Assembly: GCA_030043675.1 (NCBI GenBank)
Contig: JASHXG010000174.1
Location: 1 to 9,910 of the forward strand
Source of the DNA: Vulcanimicrobiota bacterium
GTDB taxonomy: Bacteria > Vulcanimicrobiota > Vulcanimicrobiia > Vulcanimicrobiales > Vulcanimicrobiaceae
Direction of reading: 5' to 3'
DNA: 9,910 nucleotides
Below, in pieces: positions 1 to 8,698 of the stretch. Position 1 is the stretch's first letter. The number at the start of each line of letters is the position of its first letter. The translations under genes were made by a program, and so were the position numbers. The notes below the pieces were generated by a model. It worked only from the letters and a program-made list of their open reading frames with translations. It did not search any database and was not told the origin of the DNA.

Positions 1-343
1 CGGCCACTTTAGCCGGCACGTGCGCCGCATGACGGCGATTTACCAGCGCCGCCGGCAGATCCTCATCGACGTGCTTTCGCGCAAGCTGCCGCCGAGCTTG
101 CGCATCGGCCCCGCGCAAACGGGTCTGCACGTCGCGATCACCGCTCCGCGCGAGTTCGATGACGTTCGCGCTGCGAACGCTCTGCCGGATGGACATCGGG
201 TGCTGCCGCTTTCGCTGCTCTGCCTTCAGCGAGACGACTGCCGTGGTCTTCTCCTTGGGTTCAGCGCCGGCAGCGACGAGCGCCTCGCGCAGGCCGCCGC
301 GCTGCTCACGGAGTCGCTGGCGGCTGGGTCGAAGGGACGGTAG
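1..343 (+). CDS. C-terminal fragment of a MocR/PdxR-type (GntR-aminotransferase) regulator or fold-type I PLP aminotransferase
   Basis: The reading frame is open from base 2 and the gene starts upstream of the window. The visible 113 residues begin with GHFSRHVRRM, followed by a Tyr-Gln-Arg-Arg-Arg helix, and end with a GLHV...PLSLLCL...GLLLGFSAG pattern. This is the usual C-terminal small-domain ending of MocR-type proteins, in which a GntR DNA-binding domain is fused to an aminotransferase-like, PLP-binding domain. Typical endings of that family read G-H-hydrophobic-x-R-H-hydrophobic-R-R-M and G-L-hydrophobic-L-G-F/Y. The PLP lysine and the helix-turn-helix lie outside the window, so a plain aminotransferase without a DNA-binding domain cannot be excluded. 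The TAG stop (341-343) directly abuts the ATG of the cyclophilin gene, suggesting co-transcription and coupled translation. Confidence 0.7.
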   Translation, partial: GHFSRHVRRMTAIYQRRRQILIDVLSRKLPPSLRIGPAQTGLHVAITAPREFDDVRAANALPDGHRVLPLSLLCLQRDDCRGLLLGFSAGSDERLAQAAALLTESLAAGSKGR

Positions 344-948
344 ATGCATAAGATTCTCATCTTTATCGCCACGGCGCTTGCGTTTGCGGGTTGCGCGGGC
401 GGTGCAAAGGAGCACAACGTGCAGGATTCGGCTCCCCAAACCTATAGCGTCTTGTTCGACACGAGCGAAGGGCCGGTCACCATCGAAGTGGATCGAACTC
501 TCGCGCCGGTCGGCGCGCAGCGCTTCTACGAGCTCGTCAAGGCCAGGTATTTCGACGGTGCCCGCTTCTACCGCGTCGTGCCGGGGTTCGTCGTGCAATG
601 GGGTGCGGCCGCCGATCCCGCGCTAACCAAGAAGTGGGACACGACGATCGCCGACGACCCGGTTAAGGCCTCGAACGTTCGCGGAACGGTGACGTTCGCT
701 GCAACCGGGCAGCCGAATAGCCGCACGACGCATCTGTTCATCAACCTCGGCGACAACGCGCGACTCGATGCGATGGGCTTTGCGCCATTCGGCCGGGTAA
801 CCAGCGGCATGCAGGCCGTCGACCACATTTACCCCGGGTACGGCGAACAGCCCGATCAAGCGCTGATCGCCGCACAGGGTAACGCGTATCTCGAGCGAGC
901 CTTTCCGCGACTCGATTACATCAAGTCGGCCCGCATCGTCGACGATCG

Positions 949-952
<4 letters not shown>
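344..952 (+). CDS. Cyclophilin-type peptidyl-prolyl cis-trans isomerase, predicted lipoprotein
   Basis: A 202-residue protein that should catalyse cis-trans isomerisation of X-Pro bonds during folding of exported proteins. Residues 1-17 form a short lipoprotein signal (MHKILIF, then a hydrophobic core, ending FAGC), with Cys17 as the probable lipidation site. Phe at -3 is less usual than Leu. The cyclophilin domain spans about residues 33-200. The segment FYRVVPGFVVQWG carries the Arg77, Phe82 and Gln85 equivalents of the catalytic Arg-Phe-Gln set of human cyclophilin A, and THLFINLGDNARLD and FAPFGRV match later core strands. The start is supported by AAGGGA at 332-337, six bases before the ATG. 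The gene follows the PLP-type gene without a gap and converges on katG, sharing stop-codon bases. It is probably periplasmic or surface-anchored. Assignment to the cyclophilin family is secure; the substrate is unknown. Confidence 0.9.
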
Positions 953-3153
<2,201 letters not shown>

Positions 3154-3213
3154 CTCTGCTACTTCTCCGATCCGGAGGAATGGTGCGATTTGAAAGTGAA
3201 TCTCAGTCTCACA

Positions 3214-3657
3214 ATGGGCAGGATACCGCCGCAAACGGCTGCCGTCAATAGGAGGCAACGCGTTCGCGCACCGGCGTTACCAAAGAACTATCAACTCATC
3301 TACGAGATCGTCGAAGAGAGTGGGATCGGCTGCCATCTTACGCCTTCGGAAATCTACGCGAAGGCGCTCGAGCGGCGGCCCGGCTTCGGGTTCTCGACCG
3401 TCTATCGTGGTCTCGAGCGCTTGCACGATCTCGGCTTGGTGTCGGAGATCCACGTGCCGGGCGGCGAGGCAGCGGCCTACGAGCCATCGGGTCCGCCGCA
3501 CGCGCACTTTCGTTGCAGCCAGTGCGGCGAGATCGAAGACGTGGCATACGCGGTTCCGACGCGCACGGTCAAAGCCCTCGGCCTAGCGCACGGCTTCAAG
3601 ATCGAGAGCGAGCGGGTGACGTTCGAAGGCCGCTGCGCAGCGTGCGGCGCCTTGTAA
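3214..3657 (+). CDS. Fur-family metalloregulator, PerR-like
   Basis: A 147-residue repressor of the Fur superfamily (Fur/PerR/Zur). The N-terminal winged helix contains the DNA-reading segment FSTVYRGLERLHDLGLV (residues 60-76). The dimerisation domain has two CxxC pairs (Cys101/Cys104, Cys141/Cys144) spaced as in the structural zinc site of B. subtilis PerR. By ungapped comparison with that protein, the regulatory metal ligands are His41 (PerR His37), Glu90 (Asp85), His96 and His98 (His91, His93) and Asp109 (Asp104). Asp at the last position is the feature associated with peroxide sensitivity, while Glu at the Asp85 position is Fur-like. Position next to divergent katG supports a peroxide role. 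The start is uncertain: ATG 3214 gives normal length but has no clear Shine-Dalgarno; TTG 3190, ten bases after a GGAGGA at 3174-3179, is an alternative. The end overlaps the phosphoesterase start. Confidence 0.88.
   Translation: MGRIPPQTAAVNRRQRVRAPALPKNYQLIYEIVEESGIGCHLTPSEIYAKALERRPGFGFSTVYRGLERLHDLGLVSEIHVPGGEAAAYEPSGPPHAHFRCSQCGEIEDVAYAVPTRTVKALGLAHGFKIESERVTFEGRCAACGAL
3220..3248 (-). promoter_or_regulatory. Predicted sigma70-type promoter for katG
   Basis: Read on the minus strand, TTGACG (3243-3248) is followed after exactly 17 bases by TATCCT (3220-3225). The -35 box matches consensus at five of six positions and the -10 box at four of six. Transcription would start near 3212-3214, leaving a leader of about 60 bases before the katG ATG at 3153. 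A short inverted repeat, ACGGC-T-GCCGT (3235-3245), overlaps the -35 edge and spacer, a position where a repressor could act. This is a pattern-based prediction; no classical Fur or Per box is recognisable. Confidence 0.5.
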
Positions 3658-5000
3658 ATTACAGCCTAAGCGCGCTCGCCGCCGCGCTTGGCTTGGCAGC
3701 CTGTGCTTCCGCAACGCAGCCCGCAACGCCACTCATGCGCAGCGATCGCGTCCTGCCCGCGCTCGCCCAAACCGGCGCCGGAAAGATCACGCACATCGTC
3801 TTCATCGTTCAGGAAAACCGCAGCTTCGACGATCTCTTCCAAGGATATCCGGGTGCCGACACCGTCGCCAGCGGGAAGGATTCGAAAGGCAAAACGATTC
3901 CATTGACGCCGGTGAGCCTTGCCCTCAAGTATGAAATCGATCACTCGGCGCAAGCGATGTTCGCCGCCTGCGACGGCACCGGGAAGCTGCCGGGAACGCA
4001 GTGCCGAATGGACGGATTCAATCGAGAGGCAACCTTCTACGCGCCTGCGAGCTTGAAGCATCCGCAGTACGCCTACGTACCGCACTCTGAGTCGAAGCCG
4101 TACTTCGACATGGCGCACGAGTGGGTGCTTGCCGATCATATGTTTCAATCACAGGTCGACGATAGTTTCGTCGCACATCAATACATCATCGCGGCGCAAG
4201 CCCAGTCGGCCGTCGACCTGCCCTTCGCCCAATGGGGTTGCGGCTACGAAGGGATCGACTTCGTCAGCACGCTGACCCAAAAACGGACGATCGGTCAGGG
4301 CGAACCACCCTGCTTCGACTACCTCACGCTCGGCGACGAGCTCGACCGGGCGGGGTTGTCGTGGCGCTTCTATACGAGTAAGTACGGAACGCCGTCCAGC
4401 GACGGCGGCGCGTTCTGGTCTTCGTACCAAGCCGTCAAGCACATTTACTACGGCCCCGATTGGCGCAAAGACGTGATCGCGCCACAGCAGCGCTTTCTCC
4501 TTGACGTGCCGGCCGGAAAGCTGGCCAACTTTACGTGGATCACGCCGGAGTGCTTCGACTCCGATCACACGAACTGCGGCGGCGGCGACGGGCCTTCTTG
4601 GGTCGCCGCGCTGGTGAACACGATCGGCAGAAGCAAGTTCTGGAATTCGACCGCGATCTTCGTTCAGTGGGACGACTGGGGCGGTCTCTACGATCACGTG
4701 CAGCCGCCGTTTCAGGATTATGACGGTCTCGGCTTTCGCGTCCCGTTGCTCGTGATCTCGCCATACGCGCGGCAGGGCTACGTCTCGAAGACGCAATACG
4801 AGACTGCGAGCGTCCTCCGTTTCGCCGAGGATCTCTTCGGCTTGGGGCGGCTGGCGGCGGCCGATCAGCGCGCGGCCTCACCCGTCGACTGCTTCGATTT
4901 TCTGCAGAAACCGCGGACGTTCGTGAAAATCGACGCGCCCAAGGGCCGGAACTTCTTTCTCCATCATCCGGCCGACTACCGCATTCCGGACGAGGAGTGA
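3642..5000 (+). CDS. Lipoprotein phosphoesterase of the phospholipase C / acid phosphatase superfamily (PF04185-like), copy 1
   Basis: A 452-residue exported enzyme expected to hydrolyse phosphate mono- or diesters; the substrate is unknown. I chose the GTG at 3642 because it gives an ideal lipoprotein signal (MRRLVNYS, hydrophobic core, LAAC, Cys21), whereas the open frame upstream to 3513 lies inside the regulator gene and looks non-coding; GAAGG at 3625-3629 is a modest ribosome site. Family motifs are HIVFIVQENRSF (Glu58, Asn59, likely metal ligands), KPYFDMAHEWVLADHMF, a candidate nucleophile Ser175 in DSFVAHQY, and WDDWGGLYDHV (Asp344, Asp345, His352) near the C-terminal metal site. The alkaline-phosphatase-like fold and metal-dependent chemistry are inferred from the family. 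The gene overlaps the Fur-family regulator by 16 bases and precedes its own paralogue, so the three genes look like one operon. Confidence 0.87.
   Translation: MRRLVNYSLSALAAALGLAACASATQPATPLMRSDRVLPALAQTGAGKITHIVFIVQENRSFDDLFQGYPGADTVASGKDSKGKTIPLTPVSLALKYEIDHSAQAMFAACDGTGKLPGTQCRMDGFNREATFYAPASLKHPQYAYVPHSESKPYFDMAHEWVLADHMFQSQVDDSFVAHQYIIAAQAQSAVDLPFAQWGCGYEGIDFVSTLTQKRTIGQGEPPCFDYLTLGDELDRAGLSWRFYTSKYGTPSSDGGAFWSSYQAVKHIYYGPDWRKDVIAPQQRFLLDVPAGKLANFTWITPECFDSDHTNCGGGDGPSWVAALVNTIGRSKFWNSTAIFVQWDDWGGLYDHVQPPFQDYDGLGFRVPLLVISPYARQGYVSKTQYETASVLRFAEDLFGLGRLAAADQRAASPVDCFDFLQKPRTFVKIDAPKGRNFFLHHPADYRIPDEE
4992..4997 (+). promoter_or_regulatory. Ribosome binding site of phosphoesterase copy 2
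   Basis: GAGGAG lies at the very end of copy 1, ending just before its TGA stop and six bases before the ATG at 5004. Embedding the site in the upstream gene supports translational coupling of the two paralogues. Confidence 0.7.
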
Positions 5001-5003
5001 GCG

Positions 5004-6338
5004 ATGGGCGCACCGTGCCGCCTTAGCGCACTGCTGCCGGCCGCAGTTCTCTCGCTGACCGCGTGCGCTTTCGGAGCTCGGACCGAAGTACCGGCGATGC
5101 AGTCCACGCAAGTCCGCGTCGAGCGCGCAAAGATCACGCACGTCGTCTATATCATTCAAGAGAATCGCAGTTTCAACAATCTGTTTCAAGGTTATCCGGG
5201 CGCGTATACGGTTTCGAGCGGTAAGGACTCAAAAGGGCGAATTATCAAACTCTCGCCGCTCAGCCTAGCGTTCAAGTACGACATCGACCATTCCGCAAAG
5301 GCGATGTTCGCGGCATGCAACGGAACAGGAACGTTGCCGGGGACGAAGTGTCGGATGAACGGATTCAACCGCGAGCAGCTCTACGACGCGCCGCCGCACG
5401 GGCAGTACGTCTACGTGCCGCATCGAGAATCCAAGCCCTACTTCGATATGGCGCACGAATGGGTGCTTGCCGACCGGATGTTTCAATCACAGCTCGACGA
5501 AAGCTTCGTCGCTCACCAGTACATCATCGCGGCGCAAGCACAGTCCTCCGTCGACCTGCCGTACGGGCCGTGGGGATGCGAGCAAGGCCCCAGCGATTTC
5601 ATCTACACCATCGACCAGGATCGCAAGTACGGGTCGCCGGAGGCTCCGTGCTTCGACTACCAGACGCTGGGCGACGAGCTGGATCGCGCCGGGTTATCGT
5701 GGCGCTTCTACACCAGTAAGGATGGCGCGCCGTCGAGCGGCTCGGGCTCCTATTGGTCCGGGTATCAGGCCGTCAAGCACATCTACGACGGACCGGACTG
5801 GGCAAAGGTGATCACGCCGCAAAAAACGTTTCTCACCGACGTGGCGGCCGGGAAGCTCGCGAACTTTACCTGGATCACGCCGATGTGCATCAACTCCGAC
5901 CATCCAAACTGCGCTGGGGCATATGGGCCGTCGTGGGTGGCGACTTTGGTGAACGCGATCGGAAAAAGTACGTTCTGGGATTCGACGGCGATCTTCGTCC
6001 AGTGGGACGACTGGGGCGGGCTCTACGATCCGGTCGCTCCGCCGTTCCGCGACTATGACGGGCTGGGCTTTCGCGTTCCACTTCTGATCATCTCACCCTA
6101 CGCAAAAAAGAATTACGTTTCACACGTGCAGTACGAAACGGCGAGCGTGCTACGCTTCGCCGAGGATCTCTTCGGTCTCGGAAGGCTTGGCGCCGCGGAC
6201 AGTCGCGCTGCGTCGCCCACTGCGGACTGCTTCGACTTCACGCAGCGGGCGCGCACCTTTGTGCCGATCACAGCCCCTTACGGCCGCAGCTTCTTCCTTC
6301 ACCAGCGGCTCGACTACCGGATGCCCGACACGCAATAA
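5004..6338 (+). CDS. Lipoprotein phosphoesterase of the phospholipase C / acid phosphatase superfamily (PF04185-like), copy 2
   Basis: A 444-residue paralogue of the preceding gene, roughly 70% identical to it by eye over the whole catalytic domain. Residues 1-21 are a lipoprotein signal ending LTAC (Cys21). The QENRSF motif (Glu53, Asn54), candidate nucleophile Ser167 in ESFVAHQY and the WDDWGG aspartates (Asp335, Asp336) are kept. Two histidines of copy 1 are changed: His166 becomes Arg158 in ADRMF, and His352 of the YDHV motif becomes Pro343 (YDPV). QENRSFDD also becomes QENRSFNN. YDHV is a common feature of the family, so copy 2 may differ in metal site, pH optimum or substrate, or have reduced activity. 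It sits three bases after copy 1 with its ribosome site inside that gene, and is followed by a strong hairpin. Confidence 0.87.
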   Translation: MGAPCRLSALLPAAVLSLTACAFGARTEVPAMQSTQVRVERAKITHVVYIIQENRSFNNLFQGYPGAYTVSSGKDSKGRIIKLSPLSLAFKYDIDHSAKAMFAACNGTGTLPGTKCRMNGFNREQLYDAPPHGQYVYVPHRESKPYFDMAHEWVLADRMFQSQLDESFVAHQYIIAAQAQSSVDLPYGPWGCEQGPSDFIYTIDQDRKYGSPEAPCFDYQTLGDELDRAGLSWRFYTSKDGAPSSGSGSYWSGYQAVKHIYDGPDWAKVITPQKTFLTDVAAGKLANFTWITPMCINSDHPNCAGAYGPSWVATLVNAIGKSTFWDSTAIFVQWDDWGGLYDPVAPPFRDYDGLGFRVPLLIISPYAKKNYVSHVQYETASVLRFAEDLFGLGRLGAADSRAASPTADCFDFTQRARTFVPITAPYGRSFFLHQRLDYRMPDTQ

Positions 6339-6341
6339 GTT

Positions 6342-6369
6342 ACGAGGCGGCGCGAATGCGCCGCCTCGT
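6342..6369. terminator. Bidirectional hairpin between convergent genes
   Basis: A perfect 12-base-pair GC-rich stem (6342-6353 with 6358-6369, core CGAGGCGGCGC) closes a four-base GAAT loop. It begins three bases after the phosphoesterase stop and ends 22 bases before the S53 peptidase stop. There is no T-tract on the plus side and only a short A/T-rich stretch (TAACTTATT) on the minus side, so it is an imperfect intrinsic terminator or a transcript-stabilising 3' hairpin serving both genes. Confidence 0.7.
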
Positions 6370-6390
6370 CACGTTGGCCGAGCGTCCGGC

Positions 6391-7638
6391 TTATTTGTAC
6401 GCGCCGATGCCTTTCGGCGATCCCCACCCGGTGGGACCGGCGTATTTTCCGAATTGCTTGGTGCCGGCGGTGCAGAGGTACGAGCCGCCGCACGAGCCGT
6501 CATCGCCGGATTTGATGTACCAAAGGTCGCGGGTGCGCTTCCTACCCTTGAGCGACCAGAACCGCTGACCGGCGTTCACCTTGCTCGCATCACCGGCCAG
6601 CGCGAAAACGCCCGCGTTCAACGGCGATGCGGCGCTCGTCCCGCACTCCTGGATCCATCCTCCTTCACCATAGGTGTCGTATTCCGCGACACCCGGTGAG
6701 CAACCGGCCTCCGACGATACGTCGGTGTCGGTGCGGTACGTGCAGCCCTTATCCTTCTGCCACGTCGGTTTGGGCTGTCCGGAGCCGCCGCCATTCGACG
6801 AGCAGCCGCCGCCCGCGTCGGGCCACACAATCTCGGTGTAACTCGAACCGCTCGCTTCCAGTTGCGTGCCGCCGGCGGAGACAACGCTATCGAACCACTC
6901 GGGCGACCCGTTCAGGTCATAGCCGTAGTCACCGGATGCCGCCACATACACGACGCCCGGAGAGTCGAACGACGACTCGGACGCGCCGCAACTCGATTCG
7001 TAGCAGATCCAGCTGTTGCTGATGACGTGGGCCCCGAGCGTCACGGCCTCGGCTTCGGCCGTTTCGAGATCGGACGTATCGGCGCCGTCCGCCTCGATGA
7101 GATAGATCGTGCAGTTTGGACACGCCGACGAGACCATGTCGACGTCGAGATCCTCTTCGATTCCCCAGTCTTCACTTCCGGACGGATAGTTGCTCGTTTG
7201 ACCGTCCTGGTTGTACTTCGTAAAGTTCGCCGTGGGGAGTCCGAATTGACTGCGATAGGTGGCGAGATCCGAGGCGATGTTCGGATTATCGTACGCGTCG
7301 ACGATCGCGACGATCTGGCCGGAGCCATCCGTTTTCGATGGCAGTTTGTACCGCGTCTCGAGGTCAGAGGGCGTCCAGCCGCTGGGGGTTGCATGCTGTT
7401 TGACTCCATTGACGTTCAATGCCAAACACGTAGGCACTCCGACAACCTGCGGACAAACCGGCGTGGCAAGATTCTTGGCTAACCATTCCGGGCGGCGATG
7501 CGCTACGGCTGAAAGCGCTCGGCCCGTTTGTGCGCTCTGGCCCGTCATCCCAGGCATCGACGAAGACCCGCCCGAGTTACAGGCGGCTAATGCCAGCGAT
7601 ACGACCAGCGGCGCGACGAATTTCGTTGTTCCGCTCAC
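6391..7638 (-). CDS. S53-family (sedolisin/kumamolisin-like) serine peptidase, predicted lipoprotein
   Basis: A 415-residue exported endopeptidase. The start is GTG at 7636-7638, with AAGGAG five bases upstream. The lipoprotein signal ends LAAC (Cys20) and is followed by a Gly/Ser-rich linker. The S53 catalytic domain runs from about residue 85 to 412. The Glu-Asp-Ser set is visible as Glu161 and Asp165 in EEDLDVD and Ser335 in CGTSAASP, with the oxyanion Asp237 in ASGDYG. The long activation pro-domain of classical sedolisins is absent; only about 65 residues separate the lipid cysteine from the catalytic domain. Where relatives carry calcium-ligand aspartates (F-x-D-V-T-S-G and GYDGPTG), this protein has Tyr374 and Ala400. 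Twelve cysteines beyond Cys20 suggest several disulfides. The gene converges on the phosphoesterase operon and is divergent from the cyclase-like gene. Family assignment is firm; activity is likely but the calcium site is doubtful. Confidence 0.88.
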   Translation of the reverse strand: MSGTTKFVAPLVVSLALAACNSGGSSSMPGMTGQSAQTGRALSAVAHRRPEWLAKNLATPVCPQVVGVPTCLALNVNGVKQHATPSGWTPSDLETRYKLPSKTDGSGQIVAIVDAYDNPNIASDLATYRSQFGLPTANFTKYNQDGQTSNYPSGSEDWGIEEDLDVDMVSSACPNCTIYLIEADGADTSDLETAEAEAVTLGAHVISNSWICYESSCGASESSFDSPGVVYVAASGDYGYDLNGSPEWFDSVVSAGGTQLEASGSSYTEIVWPDAGGGCSSNGGGSGQPKPTWQKDKGCTYRTDTDVSSEAGCSPGVAEYDTYGEGGWIQECGTSAASPLNAGVFALAGDASKVNAGQRFWSLKGRKRTRDLWYIKSGDDGSCGGSYLCTAGTKQFGKYAGPTGWGSPKGIGAYK

Positions 7639-7768
7639 AATTGCTCCTTGTATTGTACGGGATTGATCTGGGGATTAGCGGCTTCTTGGATTAGGGGTTG
7701 CCCGGGCGGCTCCCTGGCGCTTAAGCAAAATAAGGGAGGCCGGCCGGCTTACCCGTAATGGGGCGCCG
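7639..7768. promoter_or_regulatory. Divergent intergenic region with candidate S53 peptidase promoter
   Basis: This 130-base stretch separates two divergent genes and should hold both promoters. For the peptidase, TACAAT (minus strand, 7652-7657) is a good -10 box, but the position 17 bases upstream has no recognisable -35. Three AATCC motifs (minus strand; plus-strand GGATT at 7660-7664, 7672-7676 and 7688-7692) lie just upstream of that -10 and could be activator or repressor sites. No convincing promoter for the plus-strand gene was identified, and there is no hairpin with a T-tract. Confidence 0.35.
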
Positions 7769-8683
7769 ATGAGCGACGCAAGCGTTACGCGGTGGCTTCT
7801 CGGCGGGGATCCGGCCATTCGCTGGCGCGTCATGCAAGATCTCGTGCACGAACCCGTAGACGTCGTCGCGAGCGAACGTTCTCGCGTCGCTCGTGAGGGC
7901 TGGGGCCAATTGCTGCTGGCTCGCCAGGCGCCCCAGGGCTGGTGGGGCGGCCCCAACGATCGCGGTTGGATGATCACCATGGACGCACTTGCGCTCCTAC
8001 GAGAGATGGGACTCGATCCGTCGAGCGAAGAGGCCCGTCGCGCGATCGCCCGCGTGAAGGCGCATCTGACGTGGGACAGACTCGGCAACCGGCCCTATTT
8101 CGACGGCGAAACCGAGCCGTGCATCAACGGAGCCATTCTCGCCTTCGGCAGCTACTTCGGCGAGCGGTGCGGTGCGATCGTTGACCGCCTGTTGGATGAA
8201 CAGCTGGCCGATGGCGGATGGAATTGCGAGGCCCCATCGAGCACACGCTCGTCCTTCCACTCGACAATCCGCGTGCTGGAGGGCTTACTCGAATATGAAC
8301 GAGCGTGGGGCGACACGATCGCCGTCACCGCGGCGCGCCTGAAAGCCCACGAGTATCTGCTCGAGCGCCGCATGTTCAGACGACTCTCGACCGGCGAGAT
8401 CATCGATCGTAAGTGGACGCGATTTGCGTTCCCGACGGTGTGGCACTATGACGTCCTCAGGGGTCTCGACTACCTTCGTAGTGCCGATCTCAAGCCCGAC
8501 GAACGCGTCGCCGAAGCGATCGGAATCGTCGAAGCCCGGCGTCATCAAAACGGACGCTGGCCGATGAACCATCTCTACGAGGATCGGCTGAGTTTCCCGT
8601 TGGAAGCGGAAACCGGCAGGGCGAGCCGCTGGAATACGATGCGCGCGATGCGCGTCTTGCGCTGGTACCGAAACGAGCGCTAA
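7769..8683 (+). CDS. Squalene-cyclase/prenyltransferase-like alpha/alpha-toroid protein, function unknown
   Basis: A 304-residue protein with no signal peptide or membrane segment. Helical repeats end in short QW-like turns: APQGWWGG (54-61), LADGGWNCE (146-154) and HQNGRWPM (259-266). With the WHYDVLRGLDYL helix (225-236), these resemble the toroid of squalene-hopene cyclases and protein prenyltransferases. Those cyclases are about 600 residues long and need a DxDD acid motif; this protein is half that size and I see no DxDD, so it is unlikely to make hopanoids by itself. Similar short proteins are often labelled squalene cyclase. It may bind an isoprenoid or act as a scaffold. The start is ATG 7769, preceded by a weak GGGG-type ribosome site. 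It is a single gene, divergent from the S53 peptidase and convergent with the next gene at a distance of 15 bases. Confidence 0.65.
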   Translation: MSDASVTRWLLGGDPAIRWRVMQDLVHEPVDVVASERSRVAREGWGQLLLARQAPQGWWGGPNDRGWMITMDALALLREMGLDPSSEEARRAIARVKAHLTWDRLGNRPYFDGETEPCINGAILAFGSYFGERCGAIVDRLLDEQLADGGWNCEAPSSTRSSFHSTIRVLEGLLEYERAWGDTIAVTAARLKAHEYLLERRMFRRLSTGEIIDRKWTRFAFPTVWHYDVLRGLDYLRSADLKPDERVAEAIGIVEARRHQNGRWPMNHLYEDRLSFPLEAETGRASRWNTMRAMRVLRWYRNER

Positions 8684-8698
8684 CGCATGGCGGCCGGC

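Noticed and set aside
159..626. Plus-strand open frame overlapping the PLP-type gene and the cyclophilin
   Set aside because: It is an alternative frame across two clearly coding genes, Arg/Ser-rich and without motifs.
3196..3212. GTGA...TCAC imperfect dyad as a Fur/PerR operator
   Set aside because: Only four-base arms match and it does not fit the AT-rich Per or Fur box; too weak to annotate.
3154..3258. N-terminal extension of katG to a start at 3258
   Set aside because: The extra 35 residues match nothing in KatG, cross the predicted katG promoter and overlap the regulator start; the ATG at 3153 gives the usual family length.
3513..3641. Upstream extension of phosphoesterase copy 1
   Set aside because: This part lies in another frame inside the regulator gene and is Arg-rich; starting at GTG 3642 gives a clean lipoprotein signal peptide.
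6187..6699. Plus-strand open frame spanning the end of phosphoesterase copy 2, the hairpin and the S53 gene
   Set aside because: It crosses the terminator hairpin and runs antisense to the peptidase; it has no recognisable domain or ribosome site.
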